Assembly: GCA_002722455.1 (NCBI GenBank) | Contig: PBMB01000009.1 | Coordinates: 44,765-108,764 of the forward strand | Direction of reading: 5' to 3' | From: Chloroflexota bacterium | GTDB lineage: Bacteria > Chloroflexota > Dehalococcoidia > Lucifugimonadales > GCA-2722455 | DNA length: 64,000 nt | Shown: positions 17,381 through 25,956 of the stretch, in pieces | Position numbering within the stretch: the first letter of the stretch is position 1 | How the letters are laid out: each line of letters opens with the position of its first letter | Notes under the pieces: model-generated | The model's input: the letters and a program-made list of their open reading frames with translations, nothing else | Database searches by the model: none | What the model was told of the DNA's origin: nothing | Translations under genes and position numbers: made by a program

Positions 17381-18487
17381 ATGAAAAATATTTTTAAAGA
17401 TGCTATATCTGAGTTACGTAATGGCAATCCTGTTGTAATCTCTACAGTAGTACAAACTAAAGGTTCTACACCTCAAAAACCTGGAGCTAAACTTTTGGTA
17501 AAATCCGATGGTAGCGGAATTGGTACTTTAGGTGGGGGATGTGTAGAGGGTGACATTTGGTTTGAATCTACACAACTATTGCATGATAAAAAAACTTCTA
17601 AATATCGTGATTATGTACTCAATGAAGAATTAGCTGCAGAAGACGGTCTTATTTGTGGTGGAACAATGTATTTTTTGATAGATCCTATTTATTCTTCAAA
17701 AGAATTTCTTACTATAGCTAATGAAATTAATGACGCATTAAATGGAAATGGATCAGTTGCATTAGCTACACTCATTTCTAACGACAATCAAAATATCGGT
17801 AAAAAAATGTTAATTCGAGAAGACGGTTCAATTATCGGAACTTTAGGAAATAAAGCATTAAATCAAGATGCTAAAAACCGTTCAACTTCAGTTATGATTC
17901 ATGGAACATTTGAACACATTCTGTCACCATCTGGTGAACAATATTTTTTAGAAGGTTTTACTAATCCTCCAACAATAATTTTATGTGGTGGTGGACACAT
18001 TTCTAAAGCTATATCTTCTTTAGCAGCAAATCTTGGTTTTAAAATCATAATTACTGATGATCGTAAAGAATTTGCAAATTCAGAACGTTTCCCTGAAGCT
18101 AAAAATATATATTTAGGTAAACCAGAAGACATATTAAAAGAAATAAAAATTAATAGAAATAATTTTATAATCATTGCGACTCGAGGGCATCGTCATGATA
18201 ATGTAGCACTAAAAGCTGCAATTGATACAAATGCTCACTATATTGGGCTACTAGGTAGTAAACGAAAAACTATCTTAATATATAAAGAACTTTTACAATT
18301 AGGATATGATCTTTCTCGTATCAAAGAAATTCATGCTCCAGTAGGTTTAAATATTAATGCAACTAGTCCTGCAGAAATTGCCGTAAGTATTATGTCTGAA
18401 ATTCTTATGGTACGTTATGGAGGCACAGGACAATCAATGAAAATTGACGAAAGTCATATCAGAAAACTAACCAGCTCAATAAAATAA
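17381..18487 (+). CDS. XdhC family molybdenum hydroxylase accessory protein
   Basis: A 368-residue XdhC/CoxF-type protein, which inserts sulfurated molybdenum cofactor into xanthine dehydrogenase or CO-dehydrogenase-like enzymes. The N-terminal part has VVQTKGSTPQKPGAKLLV and LGGGCVEGDIW. The C-terminal Rossmann part has IILCGGGHISKAI and FIIIATRGHRHD and ends with IGLLGSKRK and INATSPAEIAVSI. It lies 28 bases before the MocA-like gene and forms a unit with it. No molybdenum hydroxylase gene is in the window. Confidence 0.93.
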   Translation: MKNIFKDAISELRNGNPVVISTVVQTKGSTPQKPGAKLLVKSDGSGIGTLGGGCVEGDIWFESTQLLHDKKTSKYRDYVLNEELAAEDGLICGGTMYFLIDPIYSSKEFLTIANEINDALNGNGSVALATLISNDNQNIGKKMLIREDGSIIGTLGNKALNQDAKNRSTSVMIHGTFEHILSPSGEQYFLEGFTNPPTIILCGGGHISKAISSLAANLGFKIIITDDRKEFANSERFPEAKNIYLGKPEDILKEIKINRNNFIIIATRGHRHDNVALKAAIDTNAHYIGLLGSKRKTILIYKELLQLGYDLSRIKEIHAPVGLNINATSPAEIAVSIMSEILMVRYGGTGQSMKIDESHIRKLTSSIK

Positions 18488-18515
18488 TCTTATTCACCTT
18501 AATTACTAAAAATTG

Positions 18516-19112
18516 ATGGAAAAAATATCTGGATTATTAACAGCCGCAGGCAAATCAACTCGTATGGGAACTCCTAAAGCATTACTAATGTGGAATGGGG
18601 AAAAATTAATTAATCATCAAATTGATACAATGCGAAACGCTGGAATATCTACAATTGTTGTAGTTCTTGGACATAAACATGATGAATTAAAAAAACATAT
18701 TCAAGATAAATCAGTACAAATATGTATCAATGATAACTATGCAAAAGGTAGAACTTCTTCAATACTATCTGGAATACCAAAAGCATTTTGTGGTAATTCC
18801 TCTGTTCTACTATTATCTGTTGATCAACCTCGCCCTGCAAAAATATTGAAATCTTTAATAGAATCCCATCGTTTAAAAAACACAATACTCTCTTATCCAA
18901 TTTATAAAGGGAAACGTGGACATCCTCTAATCATTTCAAATAAACTAAAAAGTGAATTCAATACTCTCTCTGAATTAAAATTTGGATTAAGGGATATACT
19001 TAATAAATATAGGCACCTAGCCAACGAAATCCCTGTAAAAGATCCTTCTGTTTTATTAGATTTAAATTATTACAGTCAGTACATAAAAGCAGTAAAATCT
19101 GAATCACCGTAA
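18516..19112 (+). CDS. MocA-like molybdenum cofactor nucleotidyltransferase
   Basis: About 198 residues. It has the MobA/MocA NTP-transferase N-terminus LLTAAGKSTRMGTPKALL (about 8-25), the metal-site LLLSVDQPRP (an SVDQP motif), and KGKRGHPLIISN near the C-terminus. It would add CMP (or GMP) to molybdopterin cofactor, matching the adjacent XdhC. I use the ATG at 18516, directly after an in-frame TTG. It follows XdhC by 28 bases. Confidence 0.9.
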   Translation: MEKISGLLTAAGKSTRMGTPKALLMWNGEKLINHQIDTMRNAGISTIVVVLGHKHDELKKHIQDKSVQICINDNYAKGRTSSILSGIPKAFCGNSSVLLLSVDQPRPAKILKSLIESHRLKNTILSYPIYKGKRGHPLIISNKLKSEFNTLSELKFGLRDILNKYRHLANEIPVKDPSVLLDLNYYSQYIKAVKSESP

Positions 19113-19183
19113 ATTCAGAAGAAAATATCTGGATCATTGGTATATAATTTAATATATTATTAATGGCTTTGGAGGATATATTT

Positions 19184-19930
19184 ATGAGAAGCAGTCATCT
19201 TTCATTTCGTTCTGGAAATCCTACATTATCAGCTAAAACATTTGCTGGTTCTTATGGCAATCTTGACCAAGTCATGACTATTCAAGGTACTGTGAATCGT
19301 ACACTTATTAGTTTATTAATTTTATTAACTTCTGCTTTTTTAACTTATATATTTGAGTGGTTAATTTTTGCTATTATGGGAGGAATTCTTGGATTTATTT
19401 TAGTTATTGCAACTGTTTTTAAACCTCAATGGTCTCCTACAACAGTTCCTTTATATTCATTGTTTCAGGGAGCAGCCCTTGGTGCTATTTCGTATTTCTT
19501 TAATGCAATGTATGACGGCATTGTGACTCAAGCTATTATTATTACTATTGGAATATTTCTTACTCTTTTAGTTATTTATAGAGCAAGATTAATTAATGTC
19601 ACACAAAATTTTAAACTTGGAGTAGCTGCTGCTACAGGTGGCATAATGATCTTATACGTCGTAAGTTTTTTTATGAGCATGTTTGGGGCTGGACAAATGC
19701 CTATTATGGATATTGGAAATAGTTCCTGGATTAGTATAGGTTTTAGTTTATTTGTAATTGTCATTGCTGCTTTAAATTTAGTGCTTGATTTTGACTTTAT
19801 TGAAGAAGCTGCAGAAAAAGGTGTGCCAAAATATATGGAGTGGAGAGCTGCTCTTGGATTAATAGTTACATTGGTCTGGCTATATTTGGAAATACTTCGT
19901 TTATTAGCTAAATTGTATTCAAGAAGATAA
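19184..19930 (+). CDS. Bax inhibitor-1/YccA-like membrane protein
   Basis: About 248 residues with seven hydrophobic segments after a polar N-terminus (SFRSGNPTLSAKTF), as in the bacterial Bax1-I-like (YccA-type, actinobacterial DUF) branch. The C-terminal pattern LNLVLDFDFIEEAAEKG and KYMEWRAALGLIVTLVWLYLEILRLL is the family hallmark. I use the ATG at 19184, because GGAGGA lies 7 bases before it; an earlier ATG at 19163 has no ribosome site. Homologues are proposed pH-sensitive calcium or proton leak channels; no substrate is implied here. Confidence 0.88.
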   Translation: MRSSHLSFRSGNPTLSAKTFAGSYGNLDQVMTIQGTVNRTLISLLILLTSAFLTYIFEWLIFAIMGGILGFILVIATVFKPQWSPTTVPLYSLFQGAALGAISYFFNAMYDGIVTQAIIITIGIFLTLLVIYRARLINVTQNFKLGVAAATGGIMILYVVSFFMSMFGAGQMPIMDIGNSSWISIGFSLFVIVIAALNLVLDFDFIEEAAEKGVPKYMEWRAALGLIVTLVWLYLEILRLLAKLYSRR

Positions 19931-19934
19931 AGCT

Positions 19935-20087
19935 GAACTTACTAATGGAGAGAAGGCTACACAGTTTGTTGAATGTATGCGTGAACATGGATTCAAAGAT
20001 GTTAAATATCCAGCATTAAATGCTGATGGGTCAATTAACTGGGAACCTATTAAACAAAGTTTTGGACAGTTGGCAGAAAAAATGTGA
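19935..20087 (+). pseudogene. 5'-truncated remnant of a small secreted/lipoprotein-type gene
   Basis: Immediately after the Bax-inhibitor-like stop, but in another frame, 50 codons read ELTNGEKATQFVECMREHGF and on to LNADGSINWEP, ending with TGA at 20085-20087. The CMREHGF...ADGS pattern resembles the C-terminal part of small exported proteins with FxxCMRxxG and DADG segments in Actinobacteria and Chloroflexota. There is no start codon or signal peptide upstream; the frame is closed by TAG at 19905. Coding-like content without a start suggests the 5' part was deleted. The similarity is from memory and untested. Confidence 0.5.
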
Positions 20088-20111
20088 AGTTATTTTCTGT
20101 AAAAATACTCC

Positions 20112-20885
20112 TTAGTGTTTTAAATATACTCCTGTAGGATCAACTTCGTTATTTAAAAGACTTATTTCATTTTGAGTAGGTTGCAGTACTACTTCAGGAC
20201 CGGAATTCGAAATAATTATCTCAAATCCTGTGTTATTTTTCACATCTTCAATAGTCACGTCTGGCATAATTTTTGCAAGAAAAAGTTTCCCGGTTTTTTT
20301 ATCGATTTCAAAAACACACTGATCTGTAATCACATTTATATCTGGGTCATATACATGTAAACCTGCCTTCTTTCGCCCATCAGGACCGTCAATATATCCT
20401 GGACTTGTAATATAATCACACTTTTCTGGAAATCGTCTTTTTTCATGACGTGCAATAATTAAAATCTTCCTAGAATGTGTAGCAATATCATTAGCTCCAC
20501 CACTTCCTGGCAATCGAACTTTAGGGTTATTGTAATCTCCAATAACAGTAGAATTAACATTAGCATACTGGTCTATTTGAGCTCCACTAATAAAACCTAC
20601 ATCAGCCAACCCTCTATGCAAAATTTCTCCTAATGCTGAAATAAGTGTTCCATGATTTATAGCTTTGTTCATTACACGTGGATCTGAGACTGAAACTGGA
20701 GTAGGAATTACTTCTGGACCAATTAATCCAGATTCAACTACGTAACACATATTTGGAGCATGGTTTTTTTGAGCAAACAAACTAGCTACCATAGGTAATC
20801 CTGTACCTACCAATACGACATCACCATCAGATATATATCTAGCAGCTTCAATAACCATCAAATATTCATGGATTTTATCGGACAT
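20112..20885 (-). CDS. Glutaconate-type CoA-transferase beta subunit
   Basis: A 257-residue family I CoA-transferase subunit (GctB/PcaJ-like). The YVVESGLIGPE segment carries Glu51, the expected catalytic glutamate that forms the CoA thioester, and RLPGSGGANDIAT is the glycine-rich loop. It pairs with the alpha subunit gene 35 bases upstream. Together they would move CoA between an acyl-CoA and a free acid; substrate is not predictable. Cytosolic. Confidence 0.9.
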   Translation of the reverse strand: MSDKIHEYLMVIEAARYISDGDVVLVGTGLPMVASLFAQKNHAPNMCYVVESGLIGPEVIPTPVSVSDPRVMNKAINHGTLISALGEILHRGLADVGFISGAQIDQYANVNSTVIGDYNNPKVRLPGSGGANDIATHSRKILIIARHEKRRFPEKCDYITSPGYIDGPDGRKKAGLHVYDPDINVITDQCVFEIDKKTGKLFLAKIMPDVTIEDVKNNTGFEIIISNSGPEVVLQPTQNEISLLNNEVDPTGVYLKH

Positions 20886-20920
20886 ATAGATCTCCTTTAA
20901 GCAACATTTTCAAATTTCTT

Positions 20921-21844
20921 TTATTCTAATAAACTATCCATCTCTTGAATAAGGCTATTCTTAGAACTACTATCGAGGACTTTCGATAAGTATTCATCAA
21001 AATTTTTACATCCATATACATAATCATCGAGGTATTTTTGATATTCCATACCACCTACTCTTGCAACTTTTTGATATAAAGATATATGATCAGCATCATG
21101 TACATAGTGATGATACACAGAAGTCGGATACCCTCCCCACTTCTGTAAGATAACTGCATCAACATAAATATAAGGAATTGTAGTTAAAGAAGGATCGCTA
21201 CGAATTTCATCAGAATCAATGATTTCTTCACATGTGACAAGAACATGTGTAGATGCCTTGGCCATTTCAATCTCATGTGTTTTAAAACCTTCTATAACTA
21301 CATTGCCATACTTATCAGCTTTTTGAGCATGTATGATTGAAACATCTGGGTTTAAAGCTTTAAGTAAAACAACTGGATCATTATTTTGCCAAGGATTATC
21401 CATTACAATATACGAATCACTATTAACTCCCGATTCGGAAATAAGATCAGTTCCCAACATACTTTTCGTTGGCATAAATGGCAAACCAAGAGATCCAGCT
21501 AAAAACCGAAATGCCATAGAAAGATGACTGAAATCTCTCACTTCAAGTTTGCCTTCCTCTACAGCACGTCTCCATCTCATAGTAGCACCAAAACTTTCGA
21601 CATTACCAGTACCACACTCGGTTCTAGAAACTAATCCTGCTCCTACCATCAAATCCATAGAAATCGACATACTACATCCAACTAGAATTAAATTTTGCTT
21701 ATTTTGTCTAACAATCTCATGAGCAAGAGCCATACTACAACGACCAATGGTTTGACCTCCAATTCCAACTATAGAACCAGATGAAACAAATTGCTCTACT
21801 GCCTCACTAGCAGTCATTACCTTTTCAATAAATTTTCGATCCAT
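20921..21844 (-). CDS. Glutaconate-type CoA-transferase alpha subunit
   Basis: A 307-residue GctA-like subunit with the CoA-site loop SSGSIVGIGGQTIGR (about 21-35), GCSMSISMDLMVGAGLV and the C-terminal VDAVILQKWGGYPTSVY. It starts at ATG with an AGGAG ribosome site. The thiamine ABC-transporter ATPase ends 20 bases upstream on the same strand, so the CoA-transferase pair may be read through from the riboswitch-controlled operon. Confidence 0.9.
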   Translation of the reverse strand: MDRKFIEKVMTASEAVEQFVSSGSIVGIGGQTIGRCSMALAHEIVRQNKQNLILVGCSMSISMDLMVGAGLVSRTECGTGNVESFGATMRWRRAVEEGKLEVRDFSHLSMAFRFLAGSLGLPFMPTKSMLGTDLISESGVNSDSYIVMDNPWQNNDPVVLLKALNPDVSIIHAQKADKYGNVVIEGFKTHEIEMAKASTHVLVTCEEIIDSDEIRSDPSLTTIPYIYVDAVILQKWGGYPTSVYHHYVHDADHISLYQKVARVGGMEYQKYLDDYVYGCKNFDEYLSKVLDSSSKNSLIQEMDSLLE

Positions 21845-21864
21845 ATAACTCCTACAACATCAAA

Positions 21865-22944
21865 CTACAAATCTGAAAATACTCTAACACCTTTACTGTC
21901 AATTTTAACACCTACAATATTACCTATATTAATATAAGATCTTTGTTCACAAATTGGTATTCTAGCAAATATCTCATATCCTGAAATTTTTAGAACAATT
22001 TCATTATAATCCCCTTTAAAACGAATATCTCTAATTTTAGCAATAAATGTATTCTGATCAGAAGAATTCCTTATGTCTAAAATTTTAATACCAGATGAAT
22101 CAATATATAATTTGGAATCCATAGAATTTTTAATCATATCAGTACCTTTGAGATTTTTCACAAAAATATCTCCAATCTGAGTTTGGAAAATTAAATTATC
22201 ATCTTCTTTATGAATTAATTTACCTTTAAGTATATTTTTAAACCCTAGAAGTTTAGCCACAGAAGCATATTTCGGATTATTATACACATCCATAGGAGTA
22301 CCAATTTGGATTATACGTTTATTATCTACAAATGCTATTTTATCTGCTACTACAAAAGCTTCGTCTCTATCATGAGTTACGTATAACACAGTTATATTTA
22401 AATCTTTCAATAACAACCTTATTTGATCTTGCAAAATATCTCTAAGAGGTCTATCTAGCGAACCAAGAGGCTCATCCAATAACAAAATTGCAGGATAGGG
22501 GGCTAATGCACGTGCTAATGCAACTCTTTGCATTTCTCCTCCTGATAATTGATTTACATTTCTGTTTCCATATCCTTCAAGTTGAAGCATAGATAATAAT
22601 TCATCTACTCTATTATGTATATTTACTTTCATTTCTTTTTTCGTTCGTAATCCGAATGCAATATTAGAAAAAACATCCATATGAGGAAATAATCCTAAAT
22701 CTTGAAACATCATACCTATTCCTCTTTTTGAAGAAGGAATATTATTCACTAATTTACCGTTAATTTTTATAGAACCTTGATCTACTGGTTCTAATCCAGC
22801 AATTAACCTAAGTAATGTTGTTTTACCAACTCCACTGGCACCCAACAATACAACCATTTCTCCTTTTTCAACAAACAAGTTCAAATTTTGAAATATTGGG
22901 TGATTTTCATAACATTTAGTTAAACCTGAAATCTCTAATACCAT
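21865..22944 (-). CDS. Thiamine-type ABC transporter ATP-binding protein
   Basis: A 359-residue ATPase with Walker A GASGVGKTT, signature LSGGEMQR, Walker B ILLLDEPLG and the switch His in VTHDRDEA. It is longer than ThiQ (about 230) because of a C-terminal regulatory extension (about 240-359) like those of ferric or sulfate importers. Its ATG overlaps the permease stop, and the operon begins with a TPP riboswitch, so thiamine is the inferred substrate. Confidence 0.88.
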   Translation of the reverse strand: MVLEISGLTKCYENHPIFQNLNLFVEKGEMVVLLGASGVGKTTLLRLIAGLEPVDQGSIKINGKLVNNIPSSKRGIGMMFQDLGLFPHMDVFSNIAFGLRTKKEMKVNIHNRVDELLSMLQLEGYGNRNVNQLSGGEMQRVALARALAPYPAILLLDEPLGSLDRPLRDILQDQIRLLLKDLNITVLYVTHDRDEAFVVADKIAFVDNKRIIQIGTPMDVYNNPKYASVAKLLGFKNILKGKLIHKEDDNLIFQTQIGDIFVKNLKGTDMIKNSMDSKLYIDSSGIKILDIRNSSDQNTFIAKIRDIRFKGDYNEIVLKISGYEIFARIPICEQRSYINIGNIVGVKIDSKGVRVFSDL

Positions 22945-24614
22945 TAGTAAAAACTTCCTACGCCTCTAAACCTGATTTTTTCTATTAAAATAAAACTGAT
23001 TAAAACAACTGAAACTAAAATCAAACTCATAGCTAAGCCTGCAGATAAATTTGCATCTCCAGGTTGACCAAGATATCTATATATTGCTACAGGTATTGTG
23101 ACTAAATCTTTTCTATATAAAATTAAAGAAGATCCAAATTCTCCTATCGAAACAGCAAATGCAAAAATTGTACCAACTAATACTCCTCGCCATATTAGTG
23201 GAATTGTAATAGTTCTAAATATATAAATAGTACTACCACCTAGTACATTCGCTGAATTATACAAATTTGAAGGTATATTATTAATCATTGGCAATATACT
23301 ACGAATAACGAACGGATAACCAATTATTGAATGTGCAAGCACTATCACAACCCAGCTTCCTCGTAAATCTATCGGATAATAAGAATATGCTAACAAAAAG
23401 CCTAATCCTAAAACTACTGCAGGTATCCCTAACGGCAACATTAAAAATGCATCAATTAAATTTATTCTATTCTGTTTTTTCTTAGATGATAGATAATATG
23501 AAGCAATGCCTCCAATTAACACAGATATGAAAGACGATATTAATGCAAATTTAAGTGAATTAAAAATTGCCAACCACGGGGATATGAAAAAATAAGAATG
23601 CTCACGAAATTTAAACAAATTAATAAATGATTCTAAATAATTTCCTGAAATAAAAATTATCCGATCAACTAACGCCACTAAGGGTAATAGCATTACAAAA
23701 ACTAATATTACAATGCTAAAGAGTACAATTAAACTCTTAGAATTTACTAATTTTTCTTTTTTAACAATTCTTCTATAAGAAAGACCATTATCTCTAATGA
23801 ATTTTTGTTGTAAAACAGAATTTATGTACAAAAATATATATATAATTAATATCTGTACAATAGCAATAATCGCTGCTGTTTCTAAACGAAACATTTTGGT
23901 TGTTAACTGATAAATTAGAACTTCTAAAGTAGAATATTCATAACCTCCTAACATTAAAACAACACCAAAACTAGTAAAAGAGAACATAAAAACTAATATC
24001 GCTGCAGACAAAATTGCTGGATAAAGTATAGGCAAAATAATACGGGAAAATATGTCCATCCAATTTGCCCCAAGTATAGAAGCAACCTCTAATAAACGTT
24101 CATCAATATTTTCCCAAACTACAGAAACAATACGAATGACAATCGAATAATTGAACATGATATGTGCTAATAAAATAAAAACTAATCCGTTAACTCCATT
24201 GACTTGAAAACCATCTAGCCCAATCATTGAAAAAACTCTATCTACCAAACCATTAGTACTAAATAAGGAAATGAAACCTATTGCTATCACAACTGTGGGC
24301 ATTACAAAAGGTAACGAAACCAATGACCTAAATAAAGATTTTCCCCAAAAATTATATTTAGCAAATAAATAAGCTCCAGGTATTCCAATTATAAGTGTCA
24401 ATATTGTTGATAAAAAAGCTTGCCAAAGCGTAAACCAAACAACACTCCATATATAATTATTATTTCTAAGTAAATCTATAACATTATTAGAAGTACTAAA
24501 CTCTCCTGAAAAACTACGGAAAAATAACATCAATACGGGATAAATAATAAATGCGCCTATGAAAATAATAACAGGAGTAAATATAAAAAATCTTGCTATA
24601 TCTCGCCTAATCAT
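22944..24614 (-). CDS. Thiamine-type ABC transporter permease (double permease)
   Basis: A 556-residue protein with about 12 membrane segments, made of two fused BPD-type permease halves, each with an EAA-type loop (near EVASILGANWMDIFSRI and YNSANVLGGSTIYIFRTI). This is the architecture of ThiP and FbpB. It overlaps the ATPase gene by one base and follows the binding protein by 20 bases, forming a complete transporter under the TPP riboswitch. Confidence 0.9.
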   Translation of the reverse strand: MIRRDIARFFIFTPVIIFIGAFIIYPVLMLFFRSFSGEFSTSNNVIDLLRNNNYIWSVVWFTLWQAFLSTILTLIIGIPGAYLFAKYNFWGKSLFRSLVSLPFVMPTVVIAIGFISLFSTNGLVDRVFSMIGLDGFQVNGVNGLVFILLAHIMFNYSIVIRIVSVVWENIDERLLEVASILGANWMDIFSRIILPILYPAILSAAILVFMFSFTSFGVVLMLGGYEYSTLEVLIYQLTTKMFRLETAAIIAIVQILIIYIFLYINSVLQQKFIRDNGLSYRRIVKKEKLVNSKSLIVLFSIVILVFVMLLPLVALVDRIIFISGNYLESFINLFKFREHSYFFISPWLAIFNSLKFALISSFISVLIGGIASYYLSSKKKQNRINLIDAFLMLPLGIPAVVLGLGFLLAYSYYPIDLRGSWVVIVLAHSIIGYPFVIRSILPMINNIPSNLYNSANVLGGSTIYIFRTITIPLIWRGVLVGTIFAFAVSIGEFGSSLILYRKDLVTIPVAIYRYLGQPGDANLSAGLAMSLILVSVVLISFILIEKIRFRGVGSFY

Positions 24615-24634
24615 AATTCCACCTAAACAAATTA

Positions 24635-25756
24635 TTATCGATTAAGGATTACCTTAGACCAATTGTCAATCCACTTCTCTCTGTTTTTTGAAATTAACTT
24701 AGGATCAAGTGAAACTTGATGTTTAGGCTGATTAGCATATTTAAAAACATCAGGCAAAGCTGCCTTCATATTAATTGGATAAACCCACATATTCAAAGGA
24801 ATATCTTCTTGAAATCTCTCTTGTAAAGTATAATCAATAAATTTTTGAGCAAGCTTTTCTTTAGTTGTACCTTTTAATATCCCGATCCCTTCAATTTGCA
24901 AAAAAGATGCTCCTGGTAAATCCAGATTACCTGTAGGTGGTTCAGTATATTTCCCTTCAGAATAATATACTTCTGCTGCAGGACTTGTACTGTAACTAAC
25001 CACTAAAGGTATACTACCTCCGTTCTTACTAAATTCAGTATAATATGCTGCTGTCCAACCATCTTTAACTACTACCTCATTATCTTTCAAATCACTCCAA
25101 AAATCGAGGTAATCATATTCATCATCGACTCCAAAATAAGAAATCGTTGCTAAAAGAAATGTTAAACCAGGAGAAGAAGTAGATGGGTTTTCCACAACCA
25201 ATTTACCTTTCCATTCTTCATTAGTAAGATCTTCCAGAGATAACGGAAGTGTAAGCTGGTGATTATTTAAATATTCTTTATCATAGTTAATCATTACAAA
25301 ACCATAAGAAACAGGAGTCACATGGTGAGAAGAATCTATTAGTAAACTTTTAGGAACCAAGGATAAAAATGGTGATTTGTATGCAATAAATAATTGTTCA
25401 TCTAATGCTCGTCCCAAAAATGTATTGTCTATTCCATATAATAAATCAGCTGATGGATTCCCCTTTTCTAAAATTGCCCTAACAATTACTTCACCTGCAT
25501 CGCCTGCTTTTTGTATTTCAATTTGAACATTATTATCAGTTTCAAACTGCTGTATAACACTCTGATTTATTTCAAAACTATCATGGGTAATAATACGTAA
25601 CGTAGAATCAGAAACATTAGTACAACCAATAAAAAAAATAATGGTAAAGAAAGTTATACAAATGGGTTTTATTAATTGACTTATACTGCATAAATCAACC
25701 AAAACAGATAGTCTGCCAGATGAATTTTTTATATTGGAATTTATAAATTTTATCAT
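24635..25756 (-). CDS. Thiamine-type ABC transporter substrate-binding lipoprotein
   Basis: About 373 residues. The mature part begins LRIITHDSFEIN and contains QKAGDAGEVIVRAILEK and ADLLYGIDNTFLGRAL, the pattern of ThiB/TbpA. A lipobox-like FIGC ends a hydrophobic stretch (Cys at about 44), so it should be a surface lipoprotein. The open frame extends 16 codons further, but that part encodes the conserved riboswitch core. The ATG at 25756 follows GGAGGG by 5 bases and is the real start. Confidence 0.9.
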   Translation of the reverse strand: MIKFINSNIKNSSGRLSVLVDLCSISQLIKPICITFFTIIFFIGCTNVSDSTLRIITHDSFEINQSVIQQFETDNNVQIEIQKAGDAGEVIVRAILEKGNPSADLLYGIDNTFLGRALDEQLFIAYKSPFLSLVPKSLLIDSSHHVTPVSYGFVMINYDKEYLNNHQLTLPLSLEDLTNEEWKGKLVVENPSTSSPGLTFLLATISYFGVDDEYDYLDFWSDLKDNEVVVKDGWTAAYYTEFSKNGGSIPLVVSYSTSPAAEVYYSEGKYTEPPTGNLDLPGASFLQIEGIGILKGTTKEKLAQKFIDYTLQERFQEDIPLNMWVYPINMKAALPDVFKYANQPKHQVSLDPKLISKNREKWIDNWSKVILNR

Positions 25757-25833
25757 TATTCCCTCCGCTGGCATTATCCAGATCAGGTAAACAGGGTCGA
25801 TCATGTCCTCTCAGCTCAAAAAGCTCCCCTAAA
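25757..25833 (-). promoter_or_regulatory. TPP riboswitch (THI element)
   Basis: On the minus strand the leader contains the conserved THI core: AGGGGAGC, GCTGAGAGG, GACCCTG, ACCTGATCTGG and ATAATGCCAGCGGAGGGA. AGGG pairs with CCCT, AGCT with AGCT, and CTGG-ATAATG-CCAG forms the sensor hairpin. The last element, GGAGGG, is also the Shine-Dalgarno sequence of the binding-protein gene 5 bases away. Ligand binding should therefore hide it and block translation of the thiamine transporter. Confidence 0.95.
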
Positions 25834-25839
25834 TATTTA

Positions 25840-25867
25840 TTTTTACACAGCATATTTACACTGTCAA
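25840..25867 (-). promoter_or_regulatory. Sigma-70 promoter of the thiamine transporter operon
   Basis: TTGACA (25867-25862) is followed after 16 bases by TAAAAA (25845-25840). Transcription would start within a few bases of the first riboswitch helix. The -35 is a perfect match; the -10 is weak but acceptable. Confidence 0.5.
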
Positions 25868-25897
25868 ATAAAGAAATATTATTTATCATTATTGATT

Positions 25898-25906
25898 TGG
25901 TATAAT
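25898..25906 (+). promoter_or_regulatory. Extended -10 promoter of coaX
   Basis: TGGTATAAT is a perfect -10 hexamer with an upstream TGN extension, about 50 bases before the coaX ATG. No good -35 is visible, as is common with an extended -10. It lies back to back with the thiamine-operon promoter. Confidence 0.55.
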
Positions 25907-25956
25907 TTTATTATTAGTAAAACTACAAATCTTAAATCTAATTGAAAGAATTTTTT

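Noticed and set aside
25695-25889. Open frame covering the thiamine-operon leader
   Set aside because: It reads across the conserved TPP aptamer and promoter in a non-genic frame.
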